Origin: an uncultured Gammaproteobacteria bacterium | GTDB lineage: Bacteria > Pseudomonadota > Gammaproteobacteria > Pseudomonadales > Pseudohongiellaceae | DNA: 64,000 nucleotides | Assembly (NCBI GenBank): GCA_913060695.1 | Contig: CAJXUA010000006.1 | Coordinates: 62,001 to 126,000, forward strand | Reading direction: 5' to 3' | Part shown: positions 17,398 to 25,806 of the stretch, in pieces | Layout: the number at the start of each line of letters is the position of its first letter | Position numbering within the stretch: the stretch's first letter is position 1 | Position numbers and translations under genes: made by a program | Notes under the pieces: model-generated | Databases searched by the model: none | What the model saw: only the letters and a program-made list of their open reading frames with translations | What the model was told of the DNA's origin: nothing

Positions 17398-18489
17398 ATG
17401 CGCAGCGTACTAATCACCGGAGCAGCCGGTTTCATCGGAGCGAACTTTACTCACTACTGGTTGAAGCAGTATCCAGAAGACCGAATTATTGCGCTCGACG
17501 CACTAACCTATGCAGGTAATACTTGGAATCTACGCGATATTTGGAAGAAATCCAATTTCACTTTTGTTCAAGGTGACATTACAGACCAGGCATTAGTCGA
17601 GAGTCTCATTAAGCAGCACGAAATCTCGGTAATCGTGCATTTCGCGGCAGAGAGCCATGTAGATCGTTCGATAACAGGGCCAGATGCCTTTATTAACACG
17701 AACATCATTGGCACGCATAGCTTATTAAAAGCCGCTAAGAAGTGCTGGCTCGATCAAGACGAGGTGATTCCACATCACTTCCACCATGTCTCTACTGACG
17801 AGGTCTATGGCACATTGGGGCCTGAGGATCCGGCTTTCACCGAATCTACGCCCTATGCACCTAATTCTCCCTATGCGGCGAGCAAGGCAGCGTCCGATCA
17901 CTTGGTGCGTGCCTATCATCACACCTATGGTCTAAGGGTCACCACCAGCAATTGCTCTAATAATTACGGCCCCTATCATTTCCCGGAGAAACTGATTCCG
18001 CTGTGTCTACTCAACATCCTGCACGGCAAGGATCTACCGATCTACGGCGACGGACAGCAGATTCGCGACTGGCTCTATGTCGACGATCATAGCCGTGGTA
18101 TCGATCTCGTTATCAAGAGCGGCAAACCGGGTGATACTTATAATATTGGTGGCAACAACGAGTGGGCGAATATCGACACCGTTAAACTACTTTGCCAATT
18201 GGTGGATGGATTCTTTGCGACAGACGAAGAGTTGCGCACGCGTTTCCCGCAGTGCCCTGCATCGAAAGGTAATGCGAGTACGAAGCTAATTACTTATGTG
18301 ACAGATAGACCGGGTCATGATACCCGTTATGCCATCAATGCCGAGAAGATAATGTCGGAGCTAGGTTACGAGCCCCGTGCTGGGTTTGCCGATGGGCTCA
18401 CCCGCACAGTGCAGTGGTACTTAGATAATCAGACTTGGTGGGAAAAAATCCAAGATGGCAGCTATCAAGACGGTTTCGAGTCCGCTTAG
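17398..18489 (+). CDS. rfbB: dTDP-glucose 4,6-dehydratase
   Basis: 363 residues. It converts dTDP-glucose to dTDP-4-keto-6-deoxyglucose with bound NAD, the second step of dTDP-rhamnose synthesis. Seen are the Rossmann motif ITGAAGFIGANF, the NAD-site stretch AAESHVDRSITGP, the Thr-Asp-Glu of HVSTDEVYG, YAASKAASDHL with the catalytic Tyr and Lys, and the substrate loop NCSNNYGPYHFPEKLIP. It is separated from rfbD by repeats. No rfbA, the thymidylyltransferase of the first step, is in the window. The 3' end overlaps the convergent Calx-beta gene by 4 bp. Confidence 0.96.
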   Translation: MRSVLITGAAGFIGANFTHYWLKQYPEDRIIALDALTYAGNTWNLRDIWKKSNFTFVQGDITDQALVESLIKQHEISVIVHFAAESHVDRSITGPDAFINTNIIGTHSLLKAAKKCWLDQDEVIPHHFHHVSTDEVYGTLGPEDPAFTESTPYAPNSPYAASKAASDHLVRAYHHTYGLRVTTSNCSNNYGPYHFPEKLIPLCLLNILHGKDLPIYGDGQQIRDWLYVDDHSRGIDLVIKSGKPGDTYNIGGNNEWANIDTVKLLCQLVDGFFATDEELRTRFPQCPASKGNASTKLITYVTDRPGHDTRYAINAEKIMSELGYEPRAGFADGLTRTVQWYLDNQTWWEKIQDGSYQDGFESA

Positions 18490-20162
18490 GGTAGCAAGTA
18501 AAAATACTGCTCGTCGCCGTTGGAATAGACCATCTTAAAGTCTTCCGTGCCGTCGCTGTTCAAGTCTGCAACGCCAAACAAACCCGTCGTGGGTGATGCG
18601 CCGCTGTAAGTTGTTGGGTCTACGCGGCGCACGATAAAGTCTGCATACATGCGCAGCGTTCGGCCATTGAATTCGAAGGCGCTGATGCCATAAGGTTCAA
18701 AACGCACATTACTGACGCCGTTCAGCGCTAGCAATCCATTGATATACTCCGACCCAATTGCTGGCGCAGTCGTAAACAATTGTTGCCGCAGAGTGGTACC
18801 GCTCGTATACACCACCTGCATATAAACCTCGTTCGGCAAGGCTGCGTTGGGGTGTGGAATGAGATAGACCCCCTGGGTTGCATTGTCTGCCGCTAAGCTA
18901 GAGGTTATCGAGGGGCGCAGATTATAGCGATCGTAAAAGGAGTTATTGATCACTAGTTTGCCGCTGCTATCTAAGTCTAGTGGGGGCGGGCCCTGATTGC
19001 GCTGCACCGTTAGATTGCCATTGCTGGTAATGGTCATCTTCGGCAAAGACATCAAATTCAATGCGCTCTGCAAGACCGACGTGTTCGCCATCGCGGGCTG
19101 GAAATTAATCTGCAAGCCCTCGTCTGTCACGATACGACCACTCTGATCCTGATTGAGGAAAATCGCCGCAGTGCTGTTGCTAGCCTGCCCTGCCGTATAA
19201 GGCAAGATGTGGAAAGACGTGTCGCCGACGGGGATTTCCATGATGCCGGTAGTCCCAGATTGCACGGCAACTAATGAGGTGATGGTCAATTCCGGCACGC
19301 GATTGATAGTCGCGAGAATGGTGTTGGCGGAATTGAAAGGGGAGTTCTGAGAAAGGCTGATGACCTCTCCCTGAGTTATGTTCGCCACGGCAGGCGTGAT
19401 CTTCGTCAGTCCAGAGGTAAAGTCTACGTCGTCGTTCACGATCGTGACGGTCGTGCTGGCTTGGGTGCCTAGCAAGGCGCCGCCGGTTACGGCAGAAAGG
19501 TTCACGGTAAACGTCTTATTCGCCTGACCTAATGTGTTATCGATAATAGTGATGGGAAAAGTCTTGCTGAGGTCTCCCTCGGCAAAGGTGAGTGTGCCCG
19601 TGGCCGCAGTAAAGAATGCGGGAGATACTGCAGTGCCGTTAACTGTAGCGTAGTTGACCGTAACCGCCCCATTGCTGCCACTTACGCGGCTAACGGTGAT
19701 AGAGGCTGTGCCGGCGTTCTCGGCCACACTGAATGCGGCGCTTGAGAACTGCAGAGTGCCTTGCTCGTAGTCTAGGATGCTCAGGGTAGTTGTAGAATCT
19801 GTGCCAATCGTGTCCCCTGTAACTGCCGAAAGACCCAGCGTTACAGTTTCAGTGCCCTCCACTAAGCGGTCGTCGACTATCACTACGCTAACGGTCTTAT
19901 TGGCCGAATCGCCCGCAGCCCAGCTCACGGTGGCAGGAGTGAACGTGAAGTCACTGGTCGCGGCAGCGGTGCCTCCGGTAACCGATACTAAAACCGATGC
20001 AGCGGCAGTGCTATCGCCAGTGCGTTTGAGGGTAATGGTGGCGGGTGTAGTAATTTCATTGGTGCTGAAGGTCGTGGCATTGAACTCAACTACCCCAGCA
20101 TGGGCGGCGCCGAAGAGGCTCCATAGTATGAAAGTCAGTGCGCTGCGCTTAATAAAAGTCAT
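18486..20162 (-). CDS. Secreted protein with Calx-beta domains
   Basis: 558 residues from ATG 20160-20162, chosen because the signal peptide (MTFIKRSALTFILWSLFGAAHA) begins there; the frame is open to 20204. Two tandem Calx-beta repeats (about 23-125 and 125-240) show the typical VSVTGGTA-SDF and TFTVNLSAVTG patterns and end in Asp-rich calcium loops (IVDDRLVEGTET, IVNDD). The remaining 320 residues are beta-rich and unassigned. They end with an FG-GAP/EF-hand-like ADLNSDGTEDFKMVYSNGD. Calx-beta domains bind calcium and occur in adhesins. No lipobox or type I signal is visible, so Sec export to the periplasm or surface is likely. Confidence 0.83.
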   Translation of the reverse strand: MTFIKRSALTFILWSLFGAAHAGVVEFNATTFSTNEITTPATITLKRTGDSTAAASVLVSVTGGTAAATSDFTFTPATVSWAAGDSANKTVSVVIVDDRLVEGTETVTLGLSAVTGDTIGTDSTTTLSILDYEQGTLQFSSAAFSVAENAGTASITVSRVSGSNGAVTVNYATVNGTAVSPAFFTAATGTLTFAEGDLSKTFPITIIDNTLGQANKTFTVNLSAVTGGALLGTQASTTVTIVNDDVDFTSGLTKITPAVANITQGEVISLSQNSPFNSANTILATINRVPELTITSLVAVQSGTTGIMEIPVGDTSFHILPYTAGQASNSTAAIFLNQDQSGRIVTDEGLQINFQPAMANTSVLQSALNLMSLPKMTITSNGNLTVQRNQGPPPLDLDSSGKLVINNSFYDRYNLRPSITSSLAADNATQGVYLIPHPNAALPNEVYMQVVYTSGTTLRQQLFTTAPAIGSEYINGLLALNGVSNVRFEPYGISAFEFNGRTLRMYADFIVRRVDPTTYSGASPTTGLFGVADLNSDGTEDFKMVYSNGDEQYFYLLP

Positions 20163-20356
20163 GAATACTGCCGTGATATTGCTGTGTAAAAGCGGGTTTA
20201 ACATGTTTAATACAGCGGCCGAGGCCGCGTTTTCTTGAGTGTTCTTGGTTCACAAGGATAGCGGGTTTTAGTGGCTAACTCACGAGTATTTCCGCAGAGT
20301 GTGACATACTTGGCGCGCGTTCCTCGCCAATAGTATTGCTTAGGAGACTCCTTGGA

Positions 20357-21001
20357 ATGAGAGCATCGAAACAGCGTTTTCTCAAGATCGTGTACCCAAT
20401 AGCTTTGTTGATCGCATTTTGCAGCTTAGCCAGTGTGCAGGCCAGCACTGTTCTACAGATGGACTTCGGTGAGGTTGTAGAAAGCGCAGAGTTAGTCTTC
20501 GAGGGCCGGGTCACTGCGCTTCAAGCGCAGCGCATCTCCGATGGCAGCATTCACACCTTCGTCACCTTCCAGATTAGCGAAATCATTAAAGGCGAGTTCG
20601 CCGGCGACACTATCGAGCTGCGATTTTTAGGCGGCCAAGTCGGTACGCGAGGGCTCCAAGTAAGCGATATGCGCATGCCGGAAATGGGCGAGACTGGCAT
20701 CTATTTCGTCGAGACGCTGCGTGATTTGCAGGTCAACCCCCTAGTGGGCTGGGCACAAGGCCATTTTCTTATCCAAGATATGGGCAATGGCGATTCTGTA
20801 GTGACTACGACCAATCATGTGCCGGTTGTCGCAGTAAAAGGCGCTGACGTTGCCTCCATGACACTCTCTGAGGCAGAGTTTAGCAAGGGCGTCGCGAAGG
20901 GAGTTAGCGTGCGTAGAGGCTATACGAGCAATGCGCTTAGTGGCCTGAGTAAAGACCAATTCAAGGCTAGTGTCCGCGAAATAATGGGGCTAGCTCAGTG
21001 A
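20357..21001 (+). CDS. Exported protein of unknown function, coupled to a matrixin protease
   Basis: 214 residues with a signal peptide (FLKIVYPIALLIAFCSLASVQA). I chose ATG 20357, preceded by AGGAG at 20342-20346. The body (about 30-165) is a beta-rich domain: an opening VVESAELVFEGRVTAL, a central GEFAGDTIELRFLGG and a GETGIYFVE segment. It resembles a domain that often accompanies M10-type proteases in gammaproteobacteria, but I have no name for it. Its stop overlaps the protease start by 4 bp (GTGA), so the two are translationally coupled. It could act as chaperone, inhibitor or surface partner of the protease. Confidence 0.78.
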   Translation: MRASKQRFLKIVYPIALLIAFCSLASVQASTVLQMDFGEVVESAELVFEGRVTALQAQRISDGSIHTFVTFQISEIIKGEFAGDTIELRFLGGQVGTRGLQVSDMRMPEMGETGIYFVETLRDLQVNPLVGWAQGHFLIQDMGNGDSVVTTTNHVPVVAVKGADVASMTLSEAEFSKGVAKGVSVRRGYTSNALSGLSKDQFKASVREIMGLAQ

Positions 21002-22479
21002 GAACTAAATTCAAAACCATAGCGATTGCTTTGTCCGCAATATTATTGGGCGGCGCCTCCATGACCGCTTTTACGTTCAATATTGCGGGTATTAAGTGGC
21101 CGGGTGCGACGGCGCGAATCTATATAGGGATGCCTGGCAGCTCGCCAAGCGGCACTAGCTGGCGAGATGGCTTGGCGCGCGCCGCCAACGAGTGGACGGA
21201 TAAAACACCGTTTAACTTTGTGGTGGATCAGACTTACCGGAACCCTTGCCAGGGTTATACCGCGTCAGGCCCTAACGACGATTTCAATAATGGAGATGGC
21301 GATGGTCGCAATGGTGCCGACTTCTCCTCAACGGTATGTGGCAATGCCTATGGTGACAATACCCTCGCCGTTACCCTGATTTACACAGAGTCCAATCTAT
21401 TGGGTGGCTTCGATATCACAGAGGCCGATATCGTTTTTAATGCCAATACTAGATTCGACATCTACGATGGGCCATTGGTCGATCAGTCCAGAGGCATCGA
21501 TTTCGGTCGCGTTGCGCTGCACGAGATGGGTCATGTCATTGGCATGAGCCATGAACAAGGCAGCGCCTCAATTATGCGCGCCACCATCGGCAACCTTTTT
21601 ACATTGCAGCCGGACGATATCGAGGGGGCCACGACACTCTATACCGGCTATACGAATTGCCCCGTCACCTCTATCGATTTCGGTCGCGTCTCTGGGGCCT
21701 TGAGCGGGGGGGATTGCAGCGTGAAGCAGCTAGTAGGGGGCGGTAGCGACGATAGTCTCGTCGACACCTATGAGTTCACCCTTGCCCAGTCTACCTCGGT
21801 CAGTATCGGCATGAGCTCCTCGTCGCTCGATTCGGTGTTGGTGTTGATGGATGCTAGCTCGAGGGTGCTCGATGTCGATGATGACAGCGGCGCGGGCTGC
21901 GACGCGAGAATCTCAAAGACCTTAGCGGCTGGTACCTATGCCGTTCTAGCCAACACCTTCGCCGAAGGGTCCGAGTGTGGCGACACTGTCGGGCCTTATC
22001 AGATTACGATGAGCTACCAGAGCAGTGTGCTCCTCGAGCGTGGGCGCAATACTAGCCTTCAAGGCTCTGTGAGCAATGCCAGGTTCGCCGGGGCTGTAAA
22101 GGCCAAGAATAAGAGCACTTATAGCAATATTGTTAAGCCTAGCGAGTTCTTCGACGTTGAGGGGCGTATCACTGTCGATGCCCAGCACCAAGGGCAGCTT
22201 GGCTTCATAGTAGTCGCTGGTATTTTAGATAGCGGCGAGATTCTGCTACGCAACTCGGCGGGGCAGTTTATCCCCTACGACGGTCAGGGGGGCTTTACCA
22301 AGGCTAGCACTAAGGTGCTTACGGCCCTTGAGAGTGTCAGTATATTGGGTAATACAAGGGCCTCAGACTTGGGGCTGAATGACATCGAAGTCAATTTCCT
22401 CATAGGCTACGGCGTGAACAGCAAACCCAGTGAGCTGTACTTCCACAGCGCCCCGATCAATCTAGTGGTAACGCCTTAA
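20998..22479 (+). CDS. Secreted matrixin-type (M10) zinc metalloprotease
   Basis: 493 residues with an N-terminal export signal. The zinc site HEMGHVIGMSH (about residues 176-186) is a full HExxHxxGxxH motif, and SIMR shortly after gives the Met-turn of metzincins. Typical matrixin sequence precedes it (ITEADIVFNA). A pre-peptidase-C-like domain follows (about 230-340; DTYEFTLAQSTSVSIGMSSS, TYAVLANTF). The last 150 residues form a beta-rich module without assignment. There is no obvious cysteine-switch propeptide. It probably acts outside the cytoplasm on proteins. GTG start overlapping the preceding stop. Confidence 0.86.
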   Translation: MRTKFKTIAIALSAILLGGASMTAFTFNIAGIKWPGATARIYIGMPGSSPSGTSWRDGLARAANEWTDKTPFNFVVDQTYRNPCQGYTASGPNDDFNNGDGDGRNGADFSSTVCGNAYGDNTLAVTLIYTESNLLGGFDITEADIVFNANTRFDIYDGPLVDQSRGIDFGRVALHEMGHVIGMSHEQGSASIMRATIGNLFTLQPDDIEGATTLYTGYTNCPVTSIDFGRVSGALSGGDCSVKQLVGGGSDDSLVDTYEFTLAQSTSVSIGMSSSSLDSVLVLMDASSRVLDVDDDSGAGCDARISKTLAAGTYAVLANTFAEGSECGDTVGPYQITMSYQSSVLLERGRNTSLQGSVSNARFAGAVKAKNKSTYSNIVKPSEFFDVEGRITVDAQHQGQLGFIVVAGILDSGEILLRNSAGQFIPYDGQGGFTKASTKVLTALESVSILGNTRASDLGLNDIEVNFLIGYGVNSKPSELYFHSAPINLVVTP

Positions 22480-22638
22480 TGAGCATCAATAGATAATGCA
22501 AATTTACTCCGGCGCCCCTGTGGCTGTATAATCGCGCGCATCTCATGGAAAAGATGGTTCGTGGCAGCATGTTGTCATTTTCGATGCGCTCGAACGCGAG
22601 AGACATATTTAGCAAGATTAATTAAAGAGGATAATAGC

Positions 22639-23103
22639 GTGGCAGGATTCAACAGCAGTATCGTTTTACGGTTCGCTCAGGTGGGCGCGCTGGCAGCAAG
22701 CGTCGTTTTTATGGGTGCTAGCGCCGCTCAGACAAGTGATGAGCTGATCGCAGAACGCCTTAAGCCCGTTGGCGAAGTTTGCCTTGCCGGCCAGTCTTGT
22801 GCACGCGGTGGGGCTGCGCCAGTGGCTGCAGCTAGTGCGGCTCCAGCTGCAGGCGGCGAGTTCAATGTTGAACAGGCATATCAGCAGAGCTGCAACGTTT
22901 GCCACGCCTCTGGCATGGCGGGCGCACCGAAGCTCGATGACACTGCCGAATGGGCAGCTCGTTTAGAGGCTAAAGGGCTAGAAACGCTAGTCGCGAATGC
23001 GATCAACGGCGTCAACGCAATGCCTCCTCGCGGAATGTGTATGACCTGCAGTGACGAAAACATTGCAGCGCTAGTTGAGTACATATCAGGACACGGTCAG
23101 TAA
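22639..23103 (+). CDS. Cytochrome c5-like monohaem cytochrome c
   Basis: 154 residues, periplasmic or membrane-anchored electron carrier. The start is GTG 22639 with AAAGAGG placed 8 bases upstream. A signal/anchor segment (VLRFAQVGALAASVVFMGAS) is followed by an Ala-rich linker and one haem site, CNVCH. A later CMTC pair and the INAMPPRG methionine-ligand region are typical of cytochrome c5, where the second Cys pair forms a disulfide. It is probably a paralogue of the next gene, from which it differs mainly by the Ala/Pro linker. Partners are unknown. Confidence 0.9.
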   Translation: MAGFNSSIVLRFAQVGALAASVVFMGASAAQTSDELIAERLKPVGEVCLAGQSCARGGAAPVAAASAAPAAGGEFNVEQAYQQSCNVCHASGMAGAPKLDDTAEWAARLEAKGLETLVANAINGVNAMPPRGMCMTCSDENIAALVEYISGHGQ

Positions 23104-23189
23104 TTCTGTTCATTATTGGTTAAGCTTGGTTAAGATACTCTTAATTCGAAACGGTGAAGTACCGGTAACAGTAATAGGAGCAAGACGTC

Positions 23190-23564
23190 GTGAAATTGAT
23201 CAAAGTATTGAAGTCCCTTGCAGTACAAGTAAGTGCAATGTCCTTGTTGGCAGTGATGTCTGGTTCAGTATCTGCCGACACGCCCACTCTAGGTGTAATG
23301 CAGTTGGCTCAGAATTCGGATGGTTTCGAAGTTGAGCGCGTTTACATGCAAAGCTGCTGGGCTTGCCACAATAGTGGTGCGGCCGGTGCTCCTAAAGTAG
23401 GCACGGCAGCCGATTGGGCGCCACGCATTGAGAAAGGCATGGACACACTACTCGCGAATGCGATTAATGGTATCAATGCAATGCCCGCGAAGGGTCTTTG
23501 CTTCACATGTACTGATGACGATCTAAAAGACCTGATTCAATACATGGTCGATAGCAGCAAGTAA
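23190..23564 (+). CDS. Cytochrome c5-like monohaem cytochrome c
   Basis: 124 residues with a Sec signal (MKLIKVLKSLAVQVSAMSLLAVMS). The single haem-binding motif is CWACH; NGINAMPAKG carries the probable axial Met; a CFTC pair matches the c5 disulfide. GTG 23190 is preceded by AGGAG at 23176-23180. Tandem duplication with the gene before it is evident from the shared DWAPR/EWAAR, LLANAINGINAMP and CxTC blocks. It is likely a periplasmic carrier to a terminal oxidase or similar. A strong terminator follows. Confidence 0.92.
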   Translation: MKLIKVLKSLAVQVSAMSLLAVMSGSVSADTPTLGVMQLAQNSDGFEVERVYMQSCWACHNSGAAGAPKVGTAADWAPRIEKGMDTLLANAINGINAMPAKGLCFTCTDDDLKDLIQYMVDSSK

Positions 23565-23585
23565 GCAGTTCTAGATTGAAGAAAA

Positions 23586-23609
23586 GGGCTCTTAGGAGCC
23601 CTTTTTTTT
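23586..23609. terminator. Bidirectional terminator between cytochrome and rep genes
   Basis: GGGCTC (23586-23591), loop TTAG, GAGCCC (23596-23601), then eight T residues. An A-run before the stem gives T residues on the other strand, so it can end both convergent transcripts. Confidence 0.9.
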
Positions 23610-23612
23610 GGC

Positions 23613-25637
23613 TTAAGCAAAGAGATCTTTGAGGCCGGCTATAGCAGCAGCGCCCTTCTCTTGTTTCTGTTCGGGCGTCGCATCGGAGCGGCCTTCCCAG
23701 TTGAGCAAGTCTTGAGGTAGTTCGTCGAGGAAGCGGCTTGGCGTTGTCGAAGTACTCTCTCCGAAGGTTTTCCGTTTTCGCGCTAATGTGAATGTTAGGC
23801 TCTGCTGTGCTCTGGTAATTCCAACATAGGCGAGCCTGCGTTCCTCCTCGATATCATCGTTCTCGATACTGTTGCGATGGGGAAGTAACTCCTCTTCCAT
23901 GCCCATGATGAACACGTAGGGAAATTCTAGCCCTTTCGCCGCATGAAGAGTCATCAGCTGCACCTGATTGTCGATGTCCTCTTCCTCCTGACGCTCGAGT
24001 AGGTCGCGGAGAATGAGCTTATTGATGGCGGCCTCGATATCCTCATCGCCACCCTCTTCCTCGTCTTTGGCCAGGCTCTTCTGTAGAGACCCCATCAACA
24101 TCTCGACGTTGCCGATGGCGCGTTCGGCCGCCGACTGGGATTTGGCATTCTGGTGGATCCAGCCCTCGTAGTCGATGTCGGTTAACATCTCGCGTATGGC
24201 CGCGATGCTGTCGCCGCGTTGCACCTGCTCGCGAAGATTATTGATCCACTCGGCGAACTTGCTTAGCTTCTCTTGCTTCTTAGCTTCTAGAAATTGACCA
24301 AGCCCAAGCTCGGAGCAGGCTTGTAGTAAGGGCACTTCGCGTTCATTCGCATAAGTGCTGAGCGCCTCTAGAATGCTGGGGCCGATCTTGCGACGCGGAG
24401 TATTGATGGAACGTAGGAAGGCGTTATCGTCATCTGGGTTCACCAAAAGTCGAAGATACGCCATAAGATCTTTGATCTCGGCTTTGGAGAAGAATGAAGT
24501 GCCACCTGTAATTTGATAAGGAATTTGGTGTGCTTGTAGTTGTAGCTCCAGCGTACGGGCTTGATGATTGCCGCGATACAAGACCGCAAAATCCCTAAAC
24601 CGGAGGCGCTTATTCACGCAAAGACTCAAGATCTCTAAGGCTATTCGCTCCACCTCTGTGTCCTGGTTCGGACACACAAGCACCCGGATTTGATCGCCGA
24701 GACCGAGTTGGCTCCATAGCTTCTTATCATAGATGTGGGGGTTGTTCGCGATGAGGGTGTTTGCGGCGCTCAAGATATTATTGTTGGAGCGATAGTTCTG
24801 CTCCAGCTTGATGAGCTTCAAGCTTGGGTAGTCTTTCTCCAGTTGAATCATATTCTCAGGCCTAGCGCCTCGCCAAGAATAGATCGACTGGTCGTCGTCC
24901 CCTACCACGGTAAGGCCGCTACGTGGGCCGACCAGTAATTTTACTAATAGATATTGTCCGGTATTGGTGTCTTGATACTCGTCCACTAGTAGATAGTGAA
25001 TGCGATTCTGCCAGCGCTCCAAAACTTCTGCGTGTTCCTGGAAGAGCGTAACGGGCAGTAGAATCAGGTCGTCGAAATCCACCGCGTTAAACGCGCGCAG
25101 ATGGCGTTGATACTCCGTGTAAACCCGTGCAGCGAATATTGTCTCTGGCTCGCTAGCTGTTTTCTCAGCCTGTTCTGGCAAAAGGAGCTGATTTTTCCAA
25201 TTTGAGATGGTGCTTTGTAAAAATTTGAGCTGTTCATCACTAATTTCAGCTTCTTTATGTAGTAGGCTCTTGAGAAGACTAGTGCTGTCTTGGCTATCGA
25301 AGATGGAGAATCCGGATTTAAAACCAAGCTTTTTATGCTCGCGACGTATGATGGTGAGCCCGAGATGATGGAAAGTCGAAATTGTCAAACCGCGGGTGTT
25401 GTTGCCTCCCTCGCGTTTACGGGCAAGGTTGGTGACGCGCTCTTTCATTTCGCGCGCTGCTTTGTTGGTAAAAGTCACAGCGGCAATCTTATGGGCAGGG
25501 TAACCACATTCATTAATCAGGTAGTTGATCTTTTGCGTGATTACGCTAGTTTTGCCACTGCCGGCACCGGCGAGAACGAGCAAAGGAGAGCTTATGTATT
25601 TCACCGCCTCTAATTGGCGGGGATTGAGTTTGTTCAC
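23613..25637 (-). CDS. rep: ATP-dependent DNA helicase Rep
   Basis: 674 residues, the usual Rep length. A 3'-to-5' superfamily 1 helicase that clears replication forks. Seen are MNKLNPRQLEAVKYISSP, Walker A GAGSGKT (about 23-29), FTNKAAREMKERV (Ia), DEYQDTN (II), GDDDQSIYSWRGA (III), EQNYRSNNNIL (IV), LMTLHAAKGLEFPYVF (V) and YVGITRAQ (VI). It is distinguished from UvrD by the Rep-like N-terminus and length. Convergent with the cytochrome genes. Confidence 0.95.
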   Translation of the reverse strand: MNKLNPRQLEAVKYISSPLLVLAGAGSGKTSVITQKINYLINECGYPAHKIAAVTFTNKAAREMKERVTNLARKREGGNNTRGLTISTFHHLGLTIIRREHKKLGFKSGFSIFDSQDSTSLLKSLLHKEAEISDEQLKFLQSTISNWKNQLLLPEQAEKTASEPETIFAARVYTEYQRHLRAFNAVDFDDLILLPVTLFQEHAEVLERWQNRIHYLLVDEYQDTNTGQYLLVKLLVGPRSGLTVVGDDDQSIYSWRGARPENMIQLEKDYPSLKLIKLEQNYRSNNNILSAANTLIANNPHIYDKKLWSQLGLGDQIRVLVCPNQDTEVERIALEILSLCVNKRLRFRDFAVLYRGNHQARTLELQLQAHQIPYQITGGTSFFSKAEIKDLMAYLRLLVNPDDDNAFLRSINTPRRKIGPSILEALSTYANEREVPLLQACSELGLGQFLEAKKQEKLSKFAEWINNLREQVQRGDSIAAIREMLTDIDYEGWIHQNAKSQSAAERAIGNVEMLMGSLQKSLAKDEEEGGDEDIEAAINKLILRDLLERQEEEDIDNQVQLMTLHAAKGLEFPYVFIMGMEEELLPHRNSIENDDIEEERRLAYVGITRAQQSLTFTLARKRKTFGESTSTTPSRFLDELPQDLLNWEGRSDATPEQKQEKGAAAIAGLKDLFA

Positions 25638-25806
25638 TTAGGAGTCGATTCTGTTGATGGCTGGTATTGGGTTGAGGTGTTCTCTATTATATACAAGGCC
25701 ACGCCTCATGCCTTGACCTGTTTTAGATTATTTCTGTCGTTGGGCTGGAGTAATCGATCGATAGTGCCGATAACAATACTTGTATTGTTAAACCGTGGAG
25801 CACCTA

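Noticed and set aside
19777-20238. Rightward 153-codon frame antisense to the Calx-beta gene
   Set aside because: Low-complexity shadow of the forward repeats; no start signal.
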